DNA of 64,000 bases, taken from NCBI GenBank assembly GCA_963169745.1, contig CAUJCU010000002.1, forward strand, positions 248,001-312,000, given 5' to 3'. Of this stretch, positions 27,860 through 36,348 are shown piece after piece; position 1 is the first letter of the stretch; each line of letters begins with the position of its first letter. The notes beneath the pieces were generated by a model. The model saw nothing but the letters and a program-made list of their open reading frames with translations, was not told the origin of the DNA and made no database searches. This DNA is from Bacteroidota bacterium (GTDB taxonomy: Bacteria; Bacteroidota; Bacteroidia; UBA4408). The position numbers and the translations under genes were made by a program.

Positions 27860-29050
27860 ATGCTTGTAAAAACTGCAAAATTATCCACTTTGGGGTTGTT
27901 GTTATTCCTTTTGATAACGGCTTGCCAAAATAAAAAAACGAAACTACAAACTAAGAATAACATCAATACCGGCCAGTTAACGGATAGTTCTGTTGTTCCT
28001 GAAATGGATAATAGAGAAAGTAATGATATAGGTCGCTATATTGCAGGATTAGAAGGAACAGAGGGAAATACAATCCAACAAGAGCTTTATACTGAAAGCT
28101 GGAAGAATTATGCTATTGAGCAAAATAAAAAATGGACGCGTCTAAATAACGAACATTTTAAAAATATGCATGATTTTGCTCAAACAGAATTAAAACCTTT
28201 TTCTAATGAAAATGACACACTCTTTTATCCTTTTAGTGGCCCAGACTTTATTAATGCAACTACATTTTTCCCGGATGTCAAAACTTATATTATGATGGCT
28301 TTAGAACCTCCTGGAAACCTTCCGAATGTAAATCAATTTGATCGTGACAGCATAGGTTCTTATCTTAACTCAATTAACCAATCGTTATATGCTATACTGA
28401 ATTTTAGTTTTTTCAGAACTTTAAGTATGGAAGATGACTTTGACTCAGAACATTTAAATGGGGCTGTGCAGCTTATTTCTGTTTTTATACAGCGCAGCGG
28501 ACATTCTACCTTAAGTATAGAACAAATAAGTATAGATAATACTGGAGCTATATTAGCCGCAAGCCCCAACAGCACGAGTGGTGGTACGCAAGGAATACAT
28601 GTAACCTGCATCAATAATACGACCAAAAAAATAAAAAATATATATTATTTTAGTTGCGATATTTCCGATATAGGATTGAATAAAAACAAAGGTCTGCTTC
28701 ATTATTTAAGCAAACTCAATCATGTTAATACGTATATTAAGTCTGCTTCCTATCTGCTTCACAAACCGTATTTCGGAAGTGTTAGAAATATCATTCTAAG
28801 TAAAAGCAATTTAATATTGCAAGATGATTCCGGTATTCCAATAAAGTTTTTTAATGCAGACCAATGGCAACATCAATTTTACGGAACATATACCCAACCC
28901 ATAAAATTGTTTAGGAATAGTTTTCAACAAGACCTTAGATTAGCTTATGACAGTACCGAAAAAAACCTAATAAAACCTCTTAACTTTGGAATTGGTTATA
29001 ATTACAAACTGAACGAAAGTAATTTGATGTTATTTAAGCATAAAAAATAG
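27860..29050 (+). CDS. Lipoprotein of unknown function
   Basis: The N-terminus MLVKTAKLSTLGLLLFLLITAC has a lipobox ITAC (Cys about 22), so the product (396 residues) should be lipidated. The mature protein has a charged linker (QNKKTKLQTKNN) and a globular domain with a DFDSEHLNGAVQLISVFIQRSGHSTL segment. I do not recognise the family. It abuts the next gene: its stop ends at 29050 and the next start is the TTG at 29051. The pair is probably co-expressed and functionally linked. Confidence 0.7.
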   Translation: MLVKTAKLSTLGLLLFLLITACQNKKTKLQTKNNINTGQLTDSSVVPEMDNRESNDIGRYIAGLEGTEGNTIQQELYTESWKNYAIEQNKKWTRLNNEHFKNMHDFAQTELKPFSNENDTLFYPFSGPDFINATTFFPDVKTYIMMALEPPGNLPNVNQFDRDSIGSYLNSINQSLYAILNFSFFRTLSMEDDFDSEHLNGAVQLISVFIQRSGHSTLSIEQISIDNTGAILAASPNSTSGGTQGIHVTCINNTTKKIKNIYYFSCDISDIGLNKNKGLLHYLSKLNHVNTYIKSASYLLHKPYFGSVRNIILSKSNLILQDDSGIPIKFFNADQWQHQFYGTYTQPIKLFRNSFQQDLRLAYDSTEKNLIKPLNFGIGYNYKLNESNLMLFKHKK

Positions 29051-30343
29051 TTGAGTACACCTTTTATTTTTATAAAACCGCATAGGCTTTTGCCTTTTAT
29101 TTGGCTGTTGCTTAATTGCATTAGTTTATTTGCCCAAAAGCCAGTTACATACTTACATACAAAGATTTCAAATTCAGAGTTACTTGAAAACTTACTCGAG
29201 ATAAATAGTGAAGATTTCTCAGAATACCTGCATCATAAACGGAAGTATGAAATACAGATTATTTACACTCAAGTAAATCACAAAACAAATGGAGCTGTTG
29301 AGCTTATTCAACATGCATACAATCTACAGCGTAAAAATTATTTTTACCCAGCCAGCTTAGTCAAATTACCTGTTTCGGTTTTAGCTTTAGAAAAATGTCA
29401 TCAACTTCAGATTCCAACAAGCGCCACTATGATAACACTCGCATCGGGGCATTGCCAAAAATCTGTTAGTTATGACTCTACTGCTTATGATTTAAAGCCC
29501 AGTGTAGCCAATTATATAAAACGCATGATGCTGGTAAGTGACAATGATTCATACAGTAGAATTTATGAGTTTTTAGGTGCCGATTTCATTAAAAAAAGAA
29601 TGCTTTCCTTAGGGTTAAAGCATACTGAAATTATTCATCGTTTTGATATGGGTTGTAATGATGCAGATAATCTGGCATTTAATCCTGTGATTTTTTTAAA
29701 TTCAAAAGGAGATACCCTTTTCAAACAAGCCGCTTCTGTAAGCAGCTATTATAAAAATTACGATTTTGAAAGGCGTTCTAAAGGAGCAGCCCACTACAAT
29801 GGTAAGGGTCAAAAACTAAAAGGGCCTAAAATATTTACACGATATAATGTTATGTCTTTACAAAATTCTCATGATTTTTTAATTGCTTTGATGTATCCAC
29901 AACTAGTGCCTGACAGTATTAAACTTCAAATTGACAGCAGTAATTATAGTATGCTTTTGAAAGCTATGAGTAGCTACCCACGCGAAAGCGATTACCCAAA
30001 ATATGATGCCAAGAAGTATGAAGATAGTTATAAAAAATATTTATTACTGGCTGATTATCATGACTCTATAAAAGAGGACACCTTGCGTATTTTTAATGTT
30101 GTAGGTCAAAGCTATGGCTGGTTAAGCGATTGTGCCTATTTTGTTGACTTTAAAAATGGAATTGATTTTTTTCTGAGTGCTGTTATTTACACCAATGCCA
30201 ACAACACAATGAACGATGGCCGTTACGAATATAAAAGTTTAGGATTCCCCTTTTTATCAAAATTAGGGCGTTTAATATACGATTACGACAAAACACGTCA
30301 TCGCGAAACCCGGCCTTCACTTAGCCGGTTTAAGCTCCATTAG
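29051..30343 (+). CDS. Exported serine hydrolase of the class A beta-lactamase fold
   Basis: No ATG is available; a TTG start immediately after the upstream stop gives a signal peptide (HRLLPFIWLLLNCISLFAQ). The 430-residue product has the SxxK motif SLVK (S102, K105) and SDN (163-165) expected in class A enzymes. The third KTG-type motif is not obvious; SYGW precedes an SDCAYFVDFKNGIDFFLSAVIYTN strand that fits the usual position. It may be a peptidase or carboxypeptidase rather than a drug hydrolase. No known beta-lactamase is recognised. It pairs with the upstream lipoprotein. Confidence 0.72.
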   Translation: MSTPFIFIKPHRLLPFIWLLLNCISLFAQKPVTYLHTKISNSELLENLLEINSEDFSEYLHHKRKYEIQIIYTQVNHKTNGAVELIQHAYNLQRKNYFYPASLVKLPVSVLALEKCHQLQIPTSATMITLASGHCQKSVSYDSTAYDLKPSVANYIKRMMLVSDNDSYSRIYEFLGADFIKKRMLSLGLKHTEIIHRFDMGCNDADNLAFNPVIFLNSKGDTLFKQAASVSSYYKNYDFERRSKGAAHYNGKGQKLKGPKIFTRYNVMSLQNSHDFLIALMYPQLVPDSIKLQIDSSNYSMLLKAMSSYPRESDYPKYDAKKYEDSYKKYLLLADYHDSIKEDTLRIFNVVGQSYGWLSDCAYFVDFKNGIDFFLSAVIYTNANNTMNDGRYEYKSLGFPFLSKLGRLIYDYDKTRHRETRPSLSRFKLH

Positions 30344-30384
30344 GTAACTTAGTAGGTGAGTGATTCGCTCTGTTTTCATACAGT

Positions 30385-30416
30385 TTTGCATAAACTCCTT
30401 AAAAACATTAACTTCG
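30385..30416 (+). promoter_or_regulatory. Promoter of the RidA-family gene
   Basis: TTTG (30385-30388), 20 bases, then TAACTTCG (30409-30416), one mismatch from TAnnTTTG. It lies 12 bases before the first ATG. Confidence 0.5.
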
Positions 30417-30428
30417 CGCGCTTAAATA

Positions 30429-30851
30429 ATGATCATGTCAACAGATAAAATTAATTCAGGAAAAGCCCCCGAACCTGTAGGAGCCTACCCCCATGCAAGG
30501 AAAGTAGGAAATTTGTTATTTCTTTCGGGTGTTGGCCCACGCGAGCGAGGTTCAAAAATAATTCCCGGAGTGGAATTAGATGCGCAAGGAAATATTGTTT
30601 CTTACAACATCGAAAAACAATGTCACAGTGTTTTTCAGAATATTAAATACATATTGGAAGATGCTGGAAGTAGTTGGGATAATATTGTTGATGTGCAGGT
30701 TTTTTTAACCAATATGAAAGCTGATTTTAGTACTTACAACAGTGTTTATAACGAGTGGTTTAAAGACAATCAACCCTGCCGAACTACAATAGAAGTAAAT
30801 TGTTTGCCTACCCCAATTGCCATTGAGTTAAAAGTAATTGCCACAATCTAA
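30429..30851 (+). CDS. RidA/YjgF-family deaminase, 2-aminomuconate deaminase-like
   Basis: The 140-residue protein has the RidA fold signatures GAYPHARKVGNLLFLSG and VFLTNMKADFSTYN, with the active-site Arg in CRTTIEVNCLP. The segment SGVGPRERGSKIIPGVELD resembles 2-aminomuconate deaminases of tryptophan (kynurenine) degradation more than generic RidA, but no other gene of that pathway is nearby. It may therefore instead remove reactive enamine/imine intermediates. Either M1 or M3 could be the start (MIMSTDK). It precedes ileS by 51 bases. Confidence 0.82.
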   Translation: MIMSTDKINSGKAPEPVGAYPHARKVGNLLFLSGVGPRERGSKIIPGVELDAQGNIVSYNIEKQCHSVFQNIKYILEDAGSSWDNIVDVQVFLTNMKADFSTYNSVYNEWFKDNQPCRTTIEVNCLPTPIAIELKVIATI

Positions 30852-30902
30852 ATTTTCTGGTTACCCTAAAATTTTATTGCTTTATCCAATCAAAAAAACA
30901 AA

Positions 30903-33900
30903 ATGTCAGCCTACAAAACATATAGTGCCCTTAATCTTCCCCAAATAGCCTCCGATGTTCAGAATAAATGGGAAGAAGAGAACACATTTGAGAAATCAAT
31001 AGAACAAAGGGAAGGAAAAACTCCTTTTGTTTTTTACGAAGGTCCTCCAAGTGCCAACGGATTACCAGGAATACATCATGTAATGGCACGATCCATTAAA
31101 GACATCTTTTGTCGCTATAAAACGCAAAAAGGTTTTCAGGTTAAACGAAAAGCCGGTTGGGATACTCATGGACTACCGGTGGAGCTTAGTGTTGAAAAAT
31201 CATTGGGAATAACAAAAGAAGATATAGGTAAGAAAATTAGTGTTGAACAATACAACCAAGAGTGTCGCAAAGATGTTATGAAATACACCGATGTGTGGGC
31301 TGAAGTTACCGAAAAGATGGGCTATTGGGTAGATATGGAAAATCCATACATAACCTATGACAACAAGTATATTGAGAGCGTATGGTGGCTACTTCATCAA
31401 CTATTTGAAAAAAGAATGTTGTATAAAGGATACACCATTCAACCATACTCTCCTGCTGCTGGAACTGGTTTATCATCACATGAACTAAACCAACCCGGAT
31501 GCTATCGGGATGTTAAAGATAAAACTGCGGTAGCACAATTTAAAATTAAGAACGACAAAAATTCTCATTTTCTTTTTGAGGAAAATGAAGACACCTCTGT
31601 ATATTTCCTAGCCTGGACAACCACACCTTGGACACTACCTTCTAATACAGCTCTTGCTGTAGGAAAAGATATTGAATATGAATTGGTTGAAACTTATAAT
31701 CCTTTTACCCATCAACAGGTTCGTGTTATTTTAGCCAAAGCTTTGCTCTCAAAATATTTTAATGAAAAAAATCAAGAGCTTTCTTTTGAGGCATACCAGC
31801 CAGGTGATAAAAATATTCCTTACCGCATTTTAAAAAGTTACTTAGGCGCATCACTTTGTGGCATTTCTTATGAACAACTACTTCCATTTTCCAAGCCTGA
31901 AAGCGGAGATGCCTTTAAGGTTATTATGGGCGATTTTGTAACTACCGATGATGGAACCGGAATCGTACATATAGCCCCAAGTTTTGGAGCAGATGACTTT
32001 AGAGTGGCTCGTCAGCATAATATAGGTTCCCTAACCCTTGTTGATAAAAGAGGGCGATTTTTGCCAGAAGTTCAAGATGGCGTTTTTTTGTATGGCGAAG
32101 AGTATGTAAAAGAGGCTTATTTAAGTTCTGAAGAAAAAGAACAAGAGTTTCAAAAACAGAAAAAAATACTCGAATCAAATGAAAAAATTAAAGAACTAAA
32201 AAACTATCTTAGTGTTGATGAACGCATTATTCTTAAACTTCAGGAAGAAGGAAAATTGTTTAAAAAGGAAAGCTACGAACATAGTTATCCACATTGTTGG
32301 CGTACCGACAAACCAGTGTTGTACTATCCGTTAGACTCGTGGTTTATTAAAACCACAGCCTATAAAGAGCGCATGATTGAATTAAACAAAACTATTAATT
32401 GGAAACCCGAATCAACCGGAACTGGCCGTTTTGGCAACTGGCTCGAAAATCTTAATGATTGGAATTTATCACGCTCTCGTTTCTGGGGTATTCCTATTCC
32501 AATATGGACAAGTGAAGACAAAAGCGAACAACTGTGTATAGCCTCTGCAGAACAACTAAAGCGAGAAATTGATCATGCCATTGCGCAGGGAGTCATGCAT
32601 AAAAACCCACTTGCCAATTTCTTGCCCGATAATATGAGTGAAGCAAACTACAATAGTTTTGACCTTCATAAGCCCTATGTTGATACTATTGTTTTGGAAC
32701 GTAACGGAAAAAAACTTTATCGAGAACTTGATTTGATAGATGTATGGTTTGATAGTGGTGCCATGCCTTATGCCCAGCTTCATTACCCTTTTGAAAACAA
32801 GGAATTAATTGATGAGAGAAAATATTATCCAGCCGATTTTATTGCCGAAGGAGTAGATCAGACTCGTGGCTGGTTCTTTACTTTACATGCAATTGGTACA
32901 ATGTGTTTTGATTCTGTTGCGTTTAAAAATGTAGTAAGCAACGGGTTAGTCTTAGACAAGAATGGTCAAAAAATGAGTAAACGCCTCGGAAATGCAATTG
33001 ACCCTTTCACGACCATAGAAAAGTACGGACCAGATGCCACAAGATGGTATATGATTACCAATGCAGCGCCATGGGATAATCTAAAATTTGATTTGGAAGG
33101 CGTTGCAGAAGTGCAACGAAAATTTTTTGGGACTTTGCATAACACGTATTCCTTTTTTGCTTTATACGCCAATGTTGATGGATTTGATTATTCTGAAAAA
33201 GAAATTTCTATTCAGGAACGACCAGAAATTGACCAATGGATATTGTCAGAGTTAAACACTCTTATAAAACAAACAGATGCCGCTTATTTAGATTATGAAC
33301 CACATCGTGCCGGACGTTTAATTGAGAATTTTGTGGATGAATATTTAAGCAACTGGTATGTTCGCCTTTGCCGCAGACGCTTTTGGAAAGGTGAGTACAG
33401 TGCAGATAAAATAGCGGCATACCAAACACTATATACGTGTTTGGTTACGGTATCACAATTATCGGCTCCAATTGCCCCATTTTTTATGGATCGATTGTTT
33501 TCCGATTTAAATCTGGTTACTCAAAAAATCCCGGCTGAATCGGTACACCTCAGTAATTTCCCTAAAGCCGATGAGAGGCTTATTGATATTGAATTGGAAC
33601 ACCGTATGGAATTAGCCCAGAAGATTGCTTCTATGGTGCTTTCTATCCGAAAAAAAGAGAACATACGCGTTAGGCAACCTTTAGCCAAAATACAAATACC
33701 AGTTTTAGATACACAAACGGCCCAAAATATTTTAGCAGTAAAGGATTTAATTCTTTCTGAAGTGAATGTAAAAGAACTTCAACTTGCTGATGAAACTCAA
33801 ATTGTAAAACAACTCAAGCTTAATTTTAAATCATTAGGAAAGAAGTGCGGTAAAAACATGAAGACTGTTCAACAATATGTTGCTGAACATAATCAGGATA

Positions 33901-34334
33901 TTATAAAGAATTTTGAAAAACAAGGCTCATACACTATTCGAATAGGTTCAGAAAATATTACTTTAGATAGTGAAGATGTAGAAATTATTCCAGTAGATAT
34001 TCCAGGGTGGAAAGTAGCTAATTCAGGGGCTTTAACTGTAGCATTAGACATTACTATTACGCCCAATTTAAGATCAGAGGGCTTGGCGCGTGAATTTATA
34101 AACAGGATCCAAAATCTTAGAAAAGAACAACATTTTGAACTTACTGACCGCATTAAGTTGAAAATCAAAGAGCAAAAGGAAATAAAAACTGCAATATTTG
34201 AGAATTTGGAATATATTTGCACCGAAATTCTGGCAGATAATGTAGAATTTGTATCTGAAATACCTGAAATATCAGCCTTTTCAATTGAATTGGAAGCGAA
34301 TTTAGAGAGTGTGGTTCAGATAACAAAATTATAA
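30903..34334 (+). CDS. ileS: Isoleucyl-tRNA synthetase, IleRS2-like, with GIHH in place of HIGH
   Basis: The 1143-residue enzyme charges tRNA-Ile. Class I motifs are the KMSKS-type loop KMSKR (690-694) and, at the HIGH position, GLPGIHHVMAR, so the usual HxGH reads GIHH (56-59) with the first and third residues exchanged. The CP1 editing domain looks intact (TTTPWTLPSNTA), and the anticodon-binding domain and the C-terminal ~200 residues follow. The length (over 1100) and the sequence around the active site fit the eukaryote-like type 2. As I recall, published work links the swapped GxHH signature of some type 2 enzymes to very high mupirocin resistance. It lies between the RidA-like and DksA-like genes. 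Confidence 0.95.
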   Translation: MSAYKTYSALNLPQIASDVQNKWEEENTFEKSIEQREGKTPFVFYEGPPSANGLPGIHHVMARSIKDIFCRYKTQKGFQVKRKAGWDTHGLPVELSVEKSLGITKEDIGKKISVEQYNQECRKDVMKYTDVWAEVTEKMGYWVDMENPYITYDNKYIESVWWLLHQLFEKRMLYKGYTIQPYSPAAGTGLSSHELNQPGCYRDVKDKTAVAQFKIKNDKNSHFLFEENEDTSVYFLAWTTTPWTLPSNTALAVGKDIEYELVETYNPFTHQQVRVILAKALLSKYFNEKNQELSFEAYQPGDKNIPYRILKSYLGASLCGISYEQLLPFSKPESGDAFKVIMGDFVTTDDGTGIVHIAPSFGADDFRVARQHNIGSLTLVDKRGRFLPEVQDGVFLYGEEYVKEAYLSSEEKEQEFQKQKKILESNEKIKELKNYLSVDERIILKLQEEGKLFKKESYEHSYPHCWRTDKPVLYYPLDSWFIKTTAYKERMIELNKTINWKPESTGTGRFGNWLENLNDWNLSRSRFWGIPIPIWTSEDKSEQLCIASAEQLKREIDHAIAQGVMHKNPLANFLPDNMSEANYNSFDLHKPYVDTIVLERNGKKLYRELDLIDVWFDSGAMPYAQLHYPFENKELIDERKYYPADFIAEGVDQTRGWFFTLHAIGTMCFDSVAFKNVVSNGLVLDKNGQKMSKRLGNAIDPFTTIEKYGPDATRWYMITNAAPWDNLKFDLEGVAEVQRKFFGTLHNTYSFFALYANVDGFDYSEKEISIQERPEIDQWILSELNTLIKQTDAAYLDYEPHRAGRLIENFVDEYLSNWYVRLCRRRFWKGEYSADKIAAYQTLYTCLVTVSQLSAPIAPFFMDRLFSDLNLVTQKIPAESVHLSNFPKADERLIDIELEHRMELAQKIASMVLSIRKKENIRVRQPLAKIQIPVLDTQTAQNILAVKDLILSEVNVKELQLADETQIVKQLKLNFKSLGKKCGKNMKTVQQYVAEHNQDIIKNFEKQGSYTIRIGSENITLDSEDVEIIPVDIPGWKVANSGALTVALDITITPNLRSEGLAREFINRIQNLRKEQHFELTDRIKLKIKEQKEIKTAIFENLEYICTEILADNVEFVSEIPEISAFSIELEANLESVVQITKL

Positions 34335-34345
34335 TTAAAAAACGG

Positions 34346-35428
34346 ATGATTATGGCAAAGAAAGAACAAAAAACAATTTCGAAAGCAAAAGTTACAACCA
34401 AAAAAGGGACTAAACCAATGGCAAATAAAACAGCTAAACCAGTTGCCAAAAAGCTTGTTAAACCTGTTGCTAAAAAAGCTGCTAAACCTATTGCCAAAAA
34501 GCTTGTTAAGCCTCTAGCTAAAAAGGCGGCTAAACCGCTTGCAAAAAAGCCTGTTAAGCCTATAGCTAAAAAGGCAGCTAAACCGGTTGCTAAAAAGCTT
34601 GTTAAGCCTGTAGCTAAAAAGGCAGCTAAACCGGTTGCTAAAAAGCTTGTTAAGCCTGTAGCTAAAAAAGCGGCTAAACCGCTTGCAAAAAAACTTGCTA
34701 AGCCTGTAGCTAAAAAAGCGGCTAAACCGGTTGCAAAAAAGCTTGTAAAACCAGTTGCTAAAAAGGTAGCTAAACCTATTGCAAAAAAGCCTATTAAACC
34801 CGTAGCTAAAAAGGTGGCCAAACCGGTTGTCAAAAATATTACTACAAACATAGCTCAAAAGAAAAGCATACCTCCTGTTTTAAAATCAGAAAAAATAACT
34901 GCTTCTGCCGCTAAGTTGGCTCTCACAACAGAGGAACTCAAAGCAGCTAATAAGATTCCTTTCGAAAAGCACTTCCCTTTATCAAAAAAAGAAGCAAAAC
35001 CTAAGGAACAAATTAGCAATTTTATTTCAGAAAAACCTATAAAGGCGCCCATTATTGGAAAAACTAAATTTTCTGATGCTGAACTAGCTGAATTTAAAAA
35101 TTTAATAACTAAAAAAATTGATGAGGCTGTAAAGGATTATGAACTTTTAAAAGACACCTTATCGCACCGTGACAATAATGGAACAGATGACACCTCACCT
35201 ACTTTTAAACTATTAGAAGATGGCTCTGAAGTGATGTCTAAAGAAGAAACCACTCAATTAGCCATTCGTCAGGAGAAGTTTATTCAAAATTTAAAAAATG
35301 CACTTATCCGAATAGAGAATAGAACCTATGGCGTTTGTAGAGCTACAGGTAAAATGATTTCTAAAGACCGTTTAAGAAGTGTACCTCATGCAACTCTAAG
35401 TATTGAGGCTAAAAGAGAGCAAAATTAG
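34346..35428 (+). CDS. Histone H1-like Lys/Ala/Pro repeat protein fused to a DksA/TraR-like domain
   Basis: The first 28 residues are lysine-rich. Residues 29-164 are about 17 copies of an octapeptide such as LVKPVAKK alternating with AAKPVAKK, like the tails of H1-like nucleoid proteins. A linker follows, then a C-terminal DksA/TraR-like domain (about 250-360) ending NRTYGVCRATGKMISKDRLRSVPHATLSIEAKRE. Only one of the usual four zinc-binding cysteines remains, so the zinc finger is probably lost. Known DksA proteins bind RNA polymerase; the basic repeats may bind DNA or RNA. It is followed by a terminator and then lspA. M1 or M3 may be the start. Confidence 0.82.
   Translation: MIMAKKEQKTISKAKVTTKKGTKPMANKTAKPVAKKLVKPVAKKAAKPIAKKLVKPLAKKAAKPLAKKPVKPIAKKAAKPVAKKLVKPVAKKAAKPVAKKLVKPVAKKAAKPLAKKLAKPVAKKAAKPVAKKLVKPVAKKVAKPIAKKPIKPVAKKVAKPVVKNITTNIAQKKSIPPVLKSEKITASAAKLALTTEELKAANKIPFEKHFPLSKKEAKPKEQISNFISEKPIKAPIIGKTKFSDAELAEFKNLITKKIDEAVKDYELLKDTLSHRDNNGTDDTSPTFKLLEDGSEVMSKEETTQLAIRQEKFIQNLKNALIRIENRTYGVCRATGKMISKDRLRSVPHATLSIEAKREQN
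34430..34837 (+). repeat. 24-bp tandem repeat array encoding octapeptides
   Basis: About 17 in-frame units of 24 bp encode octapeptides of the pattern xxKPxAKK. The units alternate (LVKP/AAKP), giving a higher-order 48-bp period. Such arrays expand and contract by slippage, so copy number may vary between strains. Confidence 0.9.
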
Positions 35429-35447
35429 TATTAAAAACAAACTAAGT

Positions 35448-35483
35448 AAAGGCACAATCACTAAAATGATTTTGCCTTTTTTT
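35448..35483 (+). terminator. Rho-independent terminator after the DksA-like gene
   Basis: AAAGGCACAATCA pairs with TGATTTTGCCTTT (12 of 13 bases) around CTAAAA, followed by a run of T. It is 19 bases after the stop codon and 18 bases before the lspA start, so lspA would need read-through or its own promoter. Confidence 0.8.
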
Positions 35484-35500
35484 ATAATATCCCTACTTCT

Positions 35501-36139
35501 GTGAAAAAGCCATTGTTGCTAATATTTTTGATTTTAATTATTGACCAGGCCCTAAAAATTTGGGTAAAAACAAATATGTATTTGGGTCAAGAATATATTC
35601 TATTTCCTAATTGGGGCATTTTACACTTTACAGAAAATAACGGTATGGCTTTCGGTATGGAATTAGAGGGTAGTTACGGAAAGTTACTTCTAAGTTCATT
35701 TCGCTTATTAGCAATTTCGGGTTTAGCATATTATCTGTATTGGTTAGTTAAACACAAAGAGAATATAGGCTATATTTATTGTATTGCACTTATTTTTGCA
35801 GGGGCGTTTGGGAATATTATTGATAGCGCATTTTATGGGTTAATTTTTAATGAAAGTTACCATCAGGTTGCAACTCTTTTTCCAGAAGAAGGAGGCTATG
35901 CGCCTTTTTTATTTGGTCGGGTTGTAGATATGTTTTATTTCCCAATGTTTAGCGGTAATTTTCCTAATTGGTTTCCGGTTTGGGGTGGGGAAGATTTTCT
36001 TTTTTTTAGACCCGTATTTAATGTGGCCGATTTTTCTATTTCTTTAGGTGTGGGGTTAATTATTCTGAATCAAAAGAAGTACTTCGCTACTCCCTTAAAA
36101 CAACCAGCCGAATCAACTACAAAGGCTTCAGAAAACTAG
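35501..36139 (+). CDS. lspA: Lipoprotein signal peptidase (signal peptidase II)
   Basis: LspA cleaves the signal peptide of diacylglyceryl-modified prolipoproteins at the inner membrane. The GTG start begins MKKPLLLIFLILIIDQ. Key motifs are FTENNGMAFGM, the catalytic Asp region GAFGNIIDSAFYG, and FNVADFSISLGVGL with the second Asp. It has about four membrane helices. A periplasmic insertion (FNESYHQVATLFPEEGGYAP) lengthens it to 212 residues, as is usual in Bacteroidota. It lies next to a DksA-like gene, a common pairing in the phylum, and would serve the lipoproteins in this window. Confidence 0.95.
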   Translation: MKKPLLLIFLILIIDQALKIWVKTNMYLGQEYILFPNWGILHFTENNGMAFGMELEGSYGKLLLSSFRLLAISGLAYYLYWLVKHKENIGYIYCIALIFAGAFGNIIDSAFYGLIFNESYHQVATLFPEEGGYAPFLFGRVVDMFYFPMFSGNFPNWFPVWGGEDFLFFRPVFNVADFSISLGVGLIILNQKKYFATPLKQPAESTTKASEN

Positions 36140-36291
36140 AGCTTACACGGTAAAAGTTAATCTAATTTATTTAAAAAAGCATATTGACTTTATGCTGTGT
36201 TTTTGGGTTGCATCTAATTTTCCAACTAAAAACTTTTTTAATTTGCTCTGCGCTTAGTACTCATGTAAGTCTTTAATCATTCTGTATAAAT

Positions 36292-36325
36292 AAAAAAAGC
36301 AGTTTGAATAAACCAAACTGCTTTT
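36292..36325 (-). terminator. Terminator of the ribosomal protein operon
   Basis: AAAAGCAGTTTG and CAAACTGCTTTT form a perfect 12-bp stem with a 7-base loop. On the minus strand it is followed by a run of seven T. It lies 23 bases after the rplQ stop, at the end of the long rpsL-rplQ run. Confidence 0.85.
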
Positions 36326-36348
36326 CCTCATTAACTCATATAATAAAT

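Noticed and set aside
27721-27933. 70-codon plus-strand ORF over the 27697-27859 gap
   Set aside because: No signal, no domain, overlaps the lipoprotein start in another frame, and has no start-site support.
34430-34837. CRISPR-like spacing in the repeat array
   Set aside because: The units are contiguous with no unique spacers and are in-frame coding.
34165-34858. Long ORFs on the minus strand over the Lys/Ala/Pro repeat (228 and 114 codons)
   Set aside because: They mirror the 24-bp repeat, give low-complexity Phe/Leu/Ala chains, and the plus strand has a better DksA-like gene.
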